A stretch of 64,000 bases of DNA from Flavobacteriales bacterium UBA4110. Its GTDB lineage: Bacteria; Bacteroidota; Bacteroidia; Flavobacteriales; Weeksellaceae. The translations under genes were made by a program, and so were the position numbers. Below the pieces are notes generated by a model. The model searched no databases and was not told the origin of the DNA. It was given only the letters and a program-made list of their open reading frames with translations. The DNA is taken from NCBI GenBank assembly GCA_002383165.1, contig DFXK01000002.1, positions 53,318 through 117,317 of the forward strand. The letters are read 5' to 3'. Shown here in pieces: positions 26,731 through 34,178 of the stretch. Positions within the stretch are counted from its first letter, which is position 1. Each line of letters opens with the position of its first letter.

Positions 26731-27567
26731 TTACGAAATCCACTGATCGTCTCCGAAATTCGGTTTTCGTTTTTCCAGAAAGGCATTTCTACCCTCTTTG
26801 GCTTCTTCTGTCATATAAGCTAAACGTGTTGCTTCTCCAGCAAAAATCTGCTGTCCAACCATTCCATCGTCTGTCAAATTCATAGCGAATTTTAGCATTC
26901 TGATAGAAGTTGGAGATTTTGCAAGAATCTCTTGAGCCCATTCGTAAGCCGTATCTTCCAATTCAGCGTGAGGAATTACCGCGTTTACCATTCCCATTTC
27001 TTCCGCCTCTTTCGCTGAATAATTTCTCCCTAAAAAGAAAATTTCTCTGGCTTTTTTCTGACCAACCATTTTTGCTAAATAGGCTGAACCATAACCTCCA
27101 TCAAAACTTGTTACATCGGCATCAGTCTGTTTGAAAATAGCGTGTTCTTCACTCGCTAAGGTCAAATCACAAACCACGTGAAGCGAATGTCCACCGCCAA
27201 CTGCCCAGCCGTTTACCACAGCAATCACAGCTTTTGGCATAAAACGAATTAAACGTTGAACTTCCAGAATATTAAGACGATGTCTTCCGTCTTCTCCTAC
27301 ATAACCCTGATGACCTCGCGCTTTTTGGTCGCCACCGCTGCAAAAAGCGTGACCACCGTCTTTTGGACTTGGCCCTTCGCCAGTTAATAATACAACGCCA
27401 ATTGAAGAATCTTCGTAAGCGTCATAAAAAGCATCGTAAAGTTCTGAGGTTGTTTTTGGACGAAAAGCATTTCTGACTTCTGGTCTGTTGATAGCAATTC
27501 TTGCAACGCCATTTGATTTTTTATAGGTAATATCTTCGTATTCTTTGACGGTTTTCCAGTCTGCCAT
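26731..27567 (-). CDS. menB: 1,4-dihydroxy-2-naphthoyl-CoA synthase
   Basis: This 278-residue crotonase-fold enzyme closes the naphthoate ring in menaquinone synthesis. Evidence is the start WKTVKEYEDITYKKSNGVARI, the oxyanion-hole residues in FCSGGDQKARG, GWAVGGGHSLHVVCDLT, TDADVTSFDGGYGSAYLA and the C-terminal RKPNFG. The length and motifs separate MenB from other enoyl-CoA hydratases. It is upstream of menA. Confidence 0.95.
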   Translation of the reverse strand: MADWKTVKEYEDITYKKSNGVARIAINRPEVRNAFRPKTTSELYDAFYDAYEDSSIGVVLLTGEGPSPKDGGHAFCSGGDQKARGHQGYVGEDGRHRLNILEVQRLIRFMPKAVIAVVNGWAVGGGHSLHVVCDLTLASEEHAIFKQTDADVTSFDGGYGSAYLAKMVGQKKAREIFFLGRNYSAKEAEEMGMVNAVIPHAELEDTAYEWAQEILAKSPTSIRMLKFAMNLTDDGMVGQQIFAGEATRLAYMTEEAKEGRNAFLEKRKPNFGDDQWIS

Positions 27568-27682
27568 TTTTTGAAAATTTAGAGTGTAAATATAAGCAGA
27601 ATTGACGGGGTTTCAAAAGAATTATGCAAATGAGAATAGGATAATTATTTTCAAAATCTATATCTCTATTTCTTTTATAAAT

Positions 27683-27758
27683 GCAAAGTTCGCAAATATT
27701 TTTTTTTGAAATTATTGAAAATATTATAAGGTTCGCAAAGACGTAAAACTCAGCAAAG
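27683..27758. repeat. GCAAAG-motif intergenic repeat
   Basis: The words GCAAAGTTCGCAAAT, GTTCGCAAAGACG and CAGCAAAG occur within 76 nt around an AT-rich core. Elements of this style are scattered between genes in flavobacteria. No coding potential was seen. Confidence 0.35.
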
Positions 27759-27810
27759 AAATTAATTGATTCAAATTGAGAAAAGTTACCTCTAACAAAG
27801 TGTGAATCTT

Positions 27811-27930
27811 GCGCCAGCGCGTAAGGGATAGTAACGGTTATCCTTTTGTTTTTTTCTGGGATTCGGGTTGTATCAGAAAGACAAATGTTTATAAAAAAAC
27901 AAAAGATATGAGTGGATAGCCCGACCCGCT
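27811..27930. repeat. Structured intergenic repeat, copy A
   Basis: The core shares about 45 positions with 43831-43909: AACGGnnATCCTTT-GTTTTTT on the left and AAAAAAACAAAA followed by GAGTGGA on the right. GGGATAG near 27825 and the tract TAGCCCGACCC near 27918 allow an outer pairing, and the T/A runs make an inner stem. It could be a mobile REP-like element or a structured RNA. Confidence 0.55.
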
Positions 27931-28002
27931 TGTTTTTCTATGGCTAATTTTGATTTTTCTTACCAATGTTTTGGAAAAACAAAGGGTTACGCCCAAATAA
28001 AA

Positions 28003-28026
28003 AAGCTCCAGAAATATCCAGAGCTT
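28003..28026 (-). terminator. Terminator of the DUF4920 gene
   Basis: AAGCTC (28003-28008) pairs with GAGCTT (28021-28026), and a U run follows on the minus transcript, about 22 nt after the stop codon. Confidence 0.55.
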
Positions 28027-28047
28027 ATAAATTATATTGAAACCAAC

Positions 28048-28539
28048 TTATTCTACAACTTTGATGGCGCTTGCCAAAAATCTTGTTTCAGTTTTTGGTT
28101 CTGTAATCGCATCGATTTCTGCTTGCGGTTTTTTAGCATCTTCTGCGTAATGTTGTAATTCTTTTACAGAAGTAGTTTTGCTTTCTGCGCTACCTTCCAA
28201 AACAACTGTTTTACCTTCCAAAGCTGTAGGAACGAAGAATGCGTAATCTTTCATCTTAACGAAAAATGTTTCTCCGGAATCTGTTGCCAAACTTACCCAA
28301 CATCCTTTTTTAGGACAAACTCCAGTCACTTTTCCTTTTACAGAAGTTTTAGCGATTTTCGGTGTTGATTTTAATTCTTTATTAAGTTCATCCGTAGAAA
28401 TAGCTTTTTTGACTGCTTTAGCAGAAACATCTTGACCGTAAAACTCTCCTACTTTCGCATCACCAGCCGGCGGACCAGACTGCGCAAATGCAGAAACAGA
28501 CAAACCAATCAAAACAAATGCGAATAATATATTCTTCAT
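28048..28539 (-). CDS. DUF4920 exported protein
   Basis: This 163-residue protein has a signal peptide (residues 1-19, ending AFAQ). The mature part shows the DUF4920 core: GKVTGVCPKKGCWVSLA, then FFVKMKDYAFFVPTALEGK and VKELQHYAEDA. The two cysteines in CPKKGC could bind metal or be redox-active. Its location is the periplasm. Function is unknown. Confidence 0.8.
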   Translation of the reverse strand: MKNILFAFVLIGLSVSAFAQSGPPAGDAKVGEFYGQDVSAKAVKKAISTDELNKELKSTPKIAKTSVKGKVTGVCPKKGCWVSLATDSGETFFVKMKDYAFFVPTALEGKTVVLEGSAESKTTSVKELQHYAEDAKKPQAEIDAITEPKTETRFLASAIKVVE

Positions 28540-28671
28540 AACTTGATACTTATTTTATAATGTAAATTTAGAAAATTATTTAGATTGAGAAAAAATAATT
28601 TTCCGATGTAACGAAATAGACTTTTCAATTGTCTTACTTTATATAAAATCAAACTATAAAAAAATATACTT

Positions 28672-29484
28672 ATGAAAATAAAACTTTTATCCCTAATTCT
28701 TTTGGCTTCTGTTAGCAATTTTTCTTGCATTCAGAAAAGCGGTTCCAATGACGTGATGTTTTCTCATATTTTGTCAGATTCTGGAAAAGGTGAAGTGATT
28801 GAAAAATCTTATTCGGTTGACTTTGACGAATTGCAAATTTCGACTTCTCTGAGTGCGGAAGTTTATAAATCAAGTGAAGAAAAAATTGTTGTTTACGCAC
28901 CTTCTGACCTAATGCAATATGTAGTTGTAAAGCAGGAAGAAAGAAAAGTTCAGGTAAAAATCCAATCTGAAGGTAAACTCAACATCTCAACAGACAGAAT
29001 CAAAATTAAAGTCTATGCTAAGGATTTTGACGGATTGGTAGCCAATTCCAGCGGAAGTATTACTTTGAAAGACGATTTCAAATTTTCCGACCTTGATGTG
29101 AAAGTTTCTAGCTCTGGGAACATCAAAGGAAATATCAACGGAAACAATATTAACATCCAAACTTCTAGCAGTGGCGATTTTTATGGTGAAGTCAATGCCA
29201 GAAATCTGAATATGCAAACTTCCTCATCAGGTGGAATAAAAATTACAGGAAAAGTAGAAAGTGTAAGCGCTCAAGCATCTTCAAGCGGAGATATCAAAGC
29301 TGAAAACTTAACGGCAGACAGCGCGGTTCTTACAACTTCTTCTTCGGCTGATATTACCATTGGTGTTCGCCAAAGTGTTACTGCAAGTGCGTCTTCCAGC
29401 GGAGATATCAACGTTTTGAAAAGAGGCGACCTGAATAAAGTGACCAAAAACGAAAGCAGCTCCGGTTCTGTTAATATCCGGTAA
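28672..29484 (+). CDS. Head-GIN domain (DUF2807) lipoprotein
   Basis: The 270-residue protein has a lipoprotein signal: hydrophobic residues 4-14, then SNFSC with Cys19. The mature chain is a run of short beta strands, each closed by SSSG or SSSGD (for example at about 125, 142, 165, 181, 203), the hallmark of the GIN beta-helix. It should sit on the outer membrane or in the periplasm. It is a distant paralogue of the protein at 21828-22568. Confidence 0.8.
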   Translation: MKIKLLSLILLASVSNFSCIQKSGSNDVMFSHILSDSGKGEVIEKSYSVDFDELQISTSLSAEVYKSSEEKIVVYAPSDLMQYVVVKQEERKVQVKIQSEGKLNISTDRIKIKVYAKDFDGLVANSSGSITLKDDFKFSDLDVKVSSSGNIKGNINGNNINIQTSSSGDFYGEVNARNLNMQTSSSGGIKITGKVESVSAQASSSGDIKAENLTADSAVLTTSSSADITIGVRQSVTASASSSGDINVLKRGDLNKVTKNESSSGSVNIR

Positions 29485-29511
29485 TTTTATATTAATTTTC
29501 TCTCAAACGAA

Positions 29512-29536
29512 AAGAGACCTGAATTTCAGGTCTCTT
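29512..29536. terminator. Bidirectional terminator
   Basis: An 11-bp perfect stem (AAGAGACCTGA / TCAGGTCTCTT) with a 3-nt loop lies between the convergent GIN and coiled-coil genes. Confidence 0.8.
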
Positions 29537-29562
29537 CTGTTATTTATTAAAATCAATTCTAA

Positions 29563-30339
29563 TTAGAACTTGATGATATCTTCCATTTTAGCAGTTTCTT
29601 CGTTTACCAACTCGTCATCTACCAAGATTTTTCCAGAGTGCTCATCGATAATGATTTTCTTTCTCTGAGCAATTTCCATTTGTTTCTGTGGTGGAATTGT
29701 GAAGAAAGAACCTTTTGGCGCTCCTCTTTCCAACCCTACAACTGCAAGACCTGTAGATGAACCTTGACGGATTCTTTGGTAAGAAGCCAACAATCTATCG
29801 TCGATTTTTTCAGCAAATTCTTTAGATTTTTCCAACAGATAATCTTCTTCTTTCTGAGTTTCAGAAATCAAATTATCCAATTCATTTTTCTTATGATTCA
29901 AGTGGTTTTTTAGCTCCTCGATTTTAGAGTTCAAATCAGACAAAGTTTCTTTTTTGTGGTCGATTTTACTGCCGAATTCTTTGATTCTTTTTTCAGCCAA
30001 CTGAATTTCTAGCTCCTGATATTCCACTTCTTTTGCTAATGCTTCGAACTCCTTGTTATTTCTAACGTTATCTTGCTGTGTTTTATATTTATCAATAAGA
30101 GTTTGAGCTTGCTTCATCAAGTCTTTTTTACTGTTGATTTCAGCATTTTGCTCAGCAATTTCGTTTTCAAATTTTTGGGCTCTTTTTTCAAGACCTTCAA
30201 TTTCTATTTCCAGATCTTCAACCTCAATCGGCAATTCACCTCTTGTATTACGGATCTCGTCCAAACGTGAGTCAATGATCTGAAGATCATAAAGTGCTCT
30301 TAGTTTTTCTTCAACAGAAATTTCGTTTACTTTAGCCAT
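29563..30339 (-). CDS. Coiled-coil protein of the CT398/HP0958 type with a cysteine-free zinc-ribbon region
   Basis: The 258-residue protein is a long antiparallel coiled coil (residues about 12-190) followed by a small C-terminal domain RQGSSTGLAVVGLERGAPKGSF and TIPPQKQMEI. Homologues carry a C4 zinc ribbon there, CxxC twice. Here the four ligand positions read P208, S211, D232 and S235, and the whole protein contains no cysteine, so it cannot bind zinc in that way. Family members act as chaperone-like or regulatory adaptors. It is encoded 2 nt downstream of the Nif3 gene. Confidence 0.8.
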   Translation of the reverse strand: MAKVNEISVEEKLRALYDLQIIDSRLDEIRNTRGELPIEVEDLEIEIEGLEKRAQKFENEIAEQNAEINSKKDLMKQAQTLIDKYKTQQDNVRNNKEFEALAKEVEYQELEIQLAEKRIKEFGSKIDHKKETLSDLNSKIEELKNHLNHKKNELDNLISETQKEEDYLLEKSKEFAEKIDDRLLASYQRIRQGSSTGLAVVGLERGAPKGSFFTIPPQKQMEIAQRKKIIIDEHSGKILVDDELVNEETAKMEDIIKF

Positions 30340-30341
30340 AT

Positions 30342-31439
30342 CTATAAAAAATAATTAACAGGATTTGTTTTTTGTGTCGTTTTAGCGATTGCAAATGTAG
30401 TAAATTTTTCGGACAAAATTTCAAATAATTGTTGAACCACAAATTGTTCCGATTCAAAATGCCCGATATCACAAATCAGTATTTTGCCTTCCGCCGAAAA
30501 GAAATCGTGATACTTGACATCACCTGTTATATAAGCGTCACATTTGGTAGATAAAGCAGCTTTAATTCCACTAGCTCCTCTACCACCTAAGACACCTACT
30601 CTTTTGATTTTTTTCTGAATTAAATTATTGTATCTGATAACGTTAAGGTGAAATTTTTCTTTCAAGAATTTCAAAAAATCAATTTCATCCATTTCTGTTT
30701 CCAAATCTCCGAATCTTCCCAAACCTGTATATTGATTTTCGTTTTCTAGAGAAATTAATTGATAAGCCACCTCTTCGTAAGGATGATTCTGCTTCATTGC
30801 AAAGAGAATCTGATGCTTTTTGTAATCTTCAAAAACCACAGAAAGCAAAACTTCATTCGCATTTTCTCTTTCACTGTGAGTTCCTTTTACAGGATTTGAA
30901 CCTTCCAACGGTCGAAAAGTTCCATTTCCATTGATTGAAAAACTGCATTCATCATAGAAACCGATATTTCCAGCTCCGGCTTCAAACAACGCATTTTTCA
31001 ACTGATCAGCGGAATCAACAGGAACATAGACTTCCAGTTTTTTCAATTGATTTTGTTTCGGCATTAGAATATTTTGATTCTTCAAACCAAGAACTTCGCA
31101 GATTTTATAATTAACTCCAAAATAATCATTATCAAAAGCTGTGTGAATTGCATAAATGCCAATTTTATTTTCTAAAGCTTTCAGAACAGCTCTTTCAACA
31201 TAATTTTTTCCCGTAATCGATTTTAATCCAGAAAAAATAATCGGATGAAAGCAAAGAATCAAATTAAAATTCTTTTCAATAGCTTCATCAACAACAGATT
31301 CTAAAGCATCGTGAGCAATCAAAACACCGGAAATTTCTCTTTCAGGATTTCCACAAAGCAATCCTACATTATCAAAATCCTCCGCTTGTCTTGCCGGAAT
31401 TATTTGTTCAAATTCCTTTATAAATTCTTTAATTTTCAT
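30342..31439 (-). CDS. Nif3-like dinuclear metal-centre protein
   Basis: From an ATG at 31439 the protein has 365 residues. The frame is open 12 codons higher, but that start would lie inside the RES toxin gene, and MKIKEFIKEFEQIIP is the usual family start. Features are DFDNVGLLCG, FHPIIFSGLKS and HTAFDN from the N-terminal half, an inserted middle domain (about 130-250), and GGRGASGIKAAL...YITGDVKYHDFF and DIGHFESEQ. The family binds two metal ions; its true substrate is debated. It is 10 nt downstream of the RES toxin and 2 nt upstream of the coiled-coil gene. Confidence 0.92.
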   Translation of the reverse strand: MKIKEFIKEFEQIIPARQAEDFDNVGLLCGNPEREISGVLIAHDALESVVDEAIEKNFNLILCFHPIIFSGLKSITGKNYVERAVLKALENKIGIYAIHTAFDNDYFGVNYKICEVLGLKNQNILMPKQNQLKKLEVYVPVDSADQLKNALFEAGAGNIGFYDECSFSINGNGTFRPLEGSNPVKGTHSERENANEVLLSVVFEDYKKHQILFAMKQNHPYEEVAYQLISLENENQYTGLGRFGDLETEMDEIDFLKFLKEKFHLNVIRYNNLIQKKIKRVGVLGGRGASGIKAALSTKCDAYITGDVKYHDFFSAEGKILICDIGHFESEQFVVQQLFEILSEKFTTFAIAKTTQKTNPVNYFL

Positions 31440-31449
31440 ATTTGAGATA

Positions 31450-31905
31450 TTATCTGATGAACAATCTGTCATCAAAAGTAAATTTTTCTATTTTCTTAAT
31501 TTTCACTTTTGGAAAATTAATATGGCTCGGATTGATTATATAATTGAATTCCCCTTGAACAGCAGCAGAAGGAACTTTCATTACTAAGAATTTGTTTTCT
31601 CGTAAAAATTTATCTCCAATTTTCTGAGTACTATCTGGGTGAGGAAAAGTATTCCAATCTTTCGGTAATCTTTTTGGTTCAAGGAAATCAATATCAGGAA
31701 GCTCTATCTGGACCAATCGATAATCCTTCGGCAAAATCCCCAAAGGAATATGAACCGCAATTTCCGTCACACACAAAGCAATCGACTGACCTGTATAAAG
31801 AGCAGGTCTTCCTTTGCTATTCCATCTTGCGCCAGCTATTTCCGCACCTTTTCCAGAAAGGTCGTTAGCGTAGATTTCTTTGGAAAGCCTGTAAACAATC
31901 ATCAA
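31450..31905 (-). CDS. RES-domain toxin, second TA module
   Basis: This 151-residue RES protein has GARWNSKGRPALYTGQS, LCVTEIAVHIP and MKVPSAAVQGE, the expected core with conserved Arg, Glu and Ser. It is more like typical RES toxins than the 17637 copy, which has a shorter N-terminus. The toxin should deplete NAD+. It is encoded 2 nt after its antitoxin and 10 nt before Nif3, so transcription may run on into Nif3 and the coiled-coil gene. Confidence 0.9.
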   Translation of the reverse strand: MMIVYRLSKEIYANDLSGKGAEIAGARWNSKGRPALYTGQSIALCVTEIAVHIPLGILPKDYRLVQIELPDIDFLEPKRLPKDWNTFPHPDSTQKIGDKFLRENKFLVMKVPSAAVQGEFNYIINPSHINFPKVKIKKIEKFTFDDRLFIR

Positions 31906-31907
31906 TA

Positions 31908-32369
31908 TTACGCTAAAACACCGTGTTCTATACGGGTTAGCTCATCCATAAGAAGAGATATTCCAAAAACACTACCCAATAAATCCTGAGGTTTTGTTTT
32001 GCCCAAAGCAACATTCTCTGATTGTAACCATATCAAGAAATTCTCAGAAGAACCAAAAACATCTTCCCCTCTTTTATAAAGCATTTCTATTTGCAATATT
32101 TTTTCTGATTGTAATACATCAAAAGACTTGTCTTCTTTTTGATAACGGGATAATGTCTTTCCAGAAATGTGAAGAAAATCTGCCCAATCTTGCATAGAAA
32201 AAGGAAATTTTTTTGACAAACCATCAAAGAATTTGAAAGAAATTCCTTTTTGGGCAATATCTATCAAGTTAAAAACACCAGCATCATCAAAATTTTGATA
32301 ACCATAAGAAGTAGACGGCTCTTGAATAATATTGGAGGAAATTTCTGAAGAAGTTTTATATTTTTTCAT
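31908..32369 (-). CDS. Xre/ParS-type antitoxin, second TA module
   Basis: The 153-residue protein has a helix-turn-helix in FSMQDWADFLHISGKTLSRY (about 57-76) and the C-terminal toxin-binding segment FGSSENFLIWLQSENVALG...LL. It fits the antitoxin partners of RES toxins. Its sequence differs strongly from the 18107 antitoxin, and so do the operator repeats in front of it. Confidence 0.88.
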   Translation of the reverse strand: MKKYKTSSEISSNIIQEPSTSYGYQNFDDAGVFNLIDIAQKGISFKFFDGLSKKFPFSMQDWADFLHISGKTLSRYQKEDKSFDVLQSEKILQIEMLYKRGEDVFGSSENFLIWLQSENVALGKTKPQDLLGSVFGISLLMDELTRIEHGVLA

Positions 32370-32386
32370 TTTGTAATTTTCTCTTA

Positions 32387-32427
32387 CAAATATACGACTT
32401 TTGTCTTAATAAAAAAGACTTTTGTCT
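32387..32427 (-). promoter_or_regulatory. Promoter and repeat operator of the second RES/Xre module
   Basis: The -7 box TATATTTG is at 32387-32394 (minus strand). Two identical 11-nt repeats, GACTTTTGTCT on the plus strand, lie at 32396-32406 and 32417-32427, 21 nt apart start to start, each with palindromic AGAC/GTCT-type arms. The layout copies that of the first module, but the sequence differs. They are likely antitoxin sites. Confidence 0.65.
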
Positions 32428-32487
32428 AGCATTTTAAACAAAGACTTATTTTAATTACTTTTATAACTTTAATTTAACTTTTGAGTT

Positions 32488-33312
32488 ATGAAAATCAAGC
32501 CTGAATTTGATCTTATACCAGAAGATGGTTGGAGAAAGAAAATTTACGAAATCATTTATCTATCAGACACTAAAGCCGGAAGAACATTTGACATTAGCCT
32601 ATTGATTCTGATCGTTTTTAGTACTGTTTTGATAATGGTAGAAACAATTCCTATTGTAAAACTGCAATATTACAAGGAGTTTTATTATGCCGAATTTTTT
32701 ATCACAATTATATTCACCATAGAATATTTACTCAGAATTATATGTATCAAAGACAAGGAAGAATATATTTTTAGTCCGATAGGAATCATTGATTTTTTAT
32801 CAATTATTCCATTTTATATCAGCTTGATTTTTCCTGTATGGCATTTTGTTGCGATTATCAGAATGTTGAGAATTCTGAGGATTTTCAGGATTTTCAATCT
32901 GGCGGATTATATGCACGATGGGCGATTTATCGTTTCGGCTCTGAAACACAGCTCCAGAAAAATTTACATCTTTTTACTGTTTATGATTATTTTCATAGTT
33001 ATCATCGGCGCTATGATGTATGTTGTAGAAGATGGCAAAAACGGATTCAGCAGTATACCCCAAAGTGTTTATTGGGCCGTGGTAACCATAACTACAGTTG
33101 GCTATGGCGATATTTCGCCCGCTACACCATTAGGAAAACTTTTATCTATCATTGTAATGCTCTGTGGTTATAGTATAATAGCTGTTCCAACAGGAATTGT
33201 AACATCAGAGTTCCGCAGAAGAAGAAGTGATTTAAAATGTGACCGATGCGGAAATGATGATCACGGTGACAGCGCAAGATATTGCAAAATATGTGGAGAG
33301 AAAATGGTTTAA
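32488..33312 (+). CDS. Voltage-gated-type potassium channel with C-terminal zinc ribbon
   Basis: The 274-residue protein has six membrane helices. The voltage-sensor-like S4 is RMLRILRIFRIF (125-136) with regularly spaced arginines, and the pore loop carries the K+ filter TVGYGD (203-208). After the last helix, the short tail has C251, C254, C266 and C269 (Cx2C-x11-Cx2C), a zinc-ribbon-like module in the cytosol. There is no RCK or cyclic-nucleotide domain. It is convergent with the patatin gene, and the two ends overlap by 4 nt. Confidence 0.9.
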   Translation: MKIKPEFDLIPEDGWRKKIYEIIYLSDTKAGRTFDISLLILIVFSTVLIMVETIPIVKLQYYKEFYYAEFFITIIFTIEYLLRIICIKDKEEYIFSPIGIIDFLSIIPFYISLIFPVWHFVAIIRMLRILRIFRIFNLADYMHDGRFIVSALKHSSRKIYIFLLFMIIFIVIIGAMMYVVEDGKNGFSSIPQSVYWAVVTITTVGYGDISPATPLGKLLSIIVMLCGYSIIAVPTGIVTSEFRRRRSDLKCDRCGNDDHGDSARYCKICGEKMV

Positions 33313-34112
33313 TCTTTTTCAGAAAACATCAGCTCAAATTCCTGTCGATTTTCTTGAAATGTTCTTTTCGCCTCATCATATCCAATTTGAAAAATAGCTT
33401 CCAATCTGTTGGGTTTTCTTTCAAAAGTACCGTATTTAGAAAGCTTTTTTGACGTAATAAACCAATCACAAAATGCAAATTTGTAAATCTCGGTCCTATG
33501 TGATAACAGCTCGTAAGCACGCGTGGTAACCGAACGGATACTTTTCAGATCGCTAACTTCCACATCCTGAGGCGGCGTAACATATACACCAATCATTTTA
33601 TCGCATTCATTATTAATAACATCTGCAGGAAAATTATTTAAAACGCCTCCGTCACTGTACATTTCTGTTCCGATAAAATAAGGTGTGGATATACCAGGAA
33701 TACAAGAAGAAGCGATAATTGCATCTACAACTTTATAATCTTTTTCGAATACTTTTTGCTGCCCAGTAATAAGTTCTGTAGCAACAATTCTAATATCCTT
33801 GTCCAGATCTCCAATTGTCATATCCTCAAAAATAGGATTGAGATAAGTGGAGAATATTGCGGAAGAAACCAATCCTGGTTGATTAAAAGTAAAATGTTTC
33901 CAGTTAAAAAAGTAGATTGACTGGAAAAAGTCCAGAATCTCTTCCGGTGATTTACCAAAAGCGTAAAGAGATCCAACTATAGAACCAGCACTGCAACAGG
34001 AAAGGATATGTGGTTTGATGTTTTTTTCATTTAGAAATTTTAAGACACCAGCGTGAGCCAATCCACGCGTTCCTCCTCCAGACAACACCAGACCTAATTT
34101 TGAATTTTCCAT
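33309..34112 (-). CDS. Patatin-like phospholipase
   Basis: The 267-residue protein has the oxyanion loop GGGTRG (12-17), the nucleophile Ser41 and the Asp154 dyad partner in SDGGVLNNFP. The nucleophile elbow reads CCSAGS, so the first glycine of the usual GxSxG is Cys39. ASSCIPGISTPY also fits the family. It has no signal peptide. Patatins hydrolyse acyl esters of lipids; the substrate is not known here. Confidence 0.88.
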   Translation of the reverse strand: MENSKLGLVLSGGGTRGLAHAGVLKFLNEKNIKPHILSCCSAGSIVGSLYAFGKSPEEILDFFQSIYFFNWKHFTFNQPGLVSSAIFSTYLNPIFEDMTIGDLDKDIRIVATELITGQQKVFEKDYKVVDAIIASSCIPGISTPYFIGTEMYSDGGVLNNFPADVINNECDKMIGVYVTPPQDVEVSDLKSIRSVTTRAYELLSHRTEIYKFAFCDWFITSKKLSKYGTFERKPNRLEAIFQIGYDEAKRTFQENRQEFELMFSEKD

Positions 34113-34126
34113 TAAGTAAAATTAAA

Positions 34127-34152
34127 AAAACCACAGAAAATTCTGTGGTTTT
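34127..34152 (-). terminator. Terminator of lpdA
   Basis: A 12-bp stem (AAAACCACAGAA / TTCTGTGGTTTT, 2-nt gap) lies 27 nt beyond the lpdA stop, with an A run on its left giving Us on the minus transcript. Confidence 0.8.
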
Positions 34153-34178
34153 AAAATATGAATATTATGTTAATCTCA

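Noticed and set aside
31440..31475. An upstream start for the Nif3-like gene
   Set aside because: It would overlap the RES toxin, while MKIKEF at 31439 is the usual family start.
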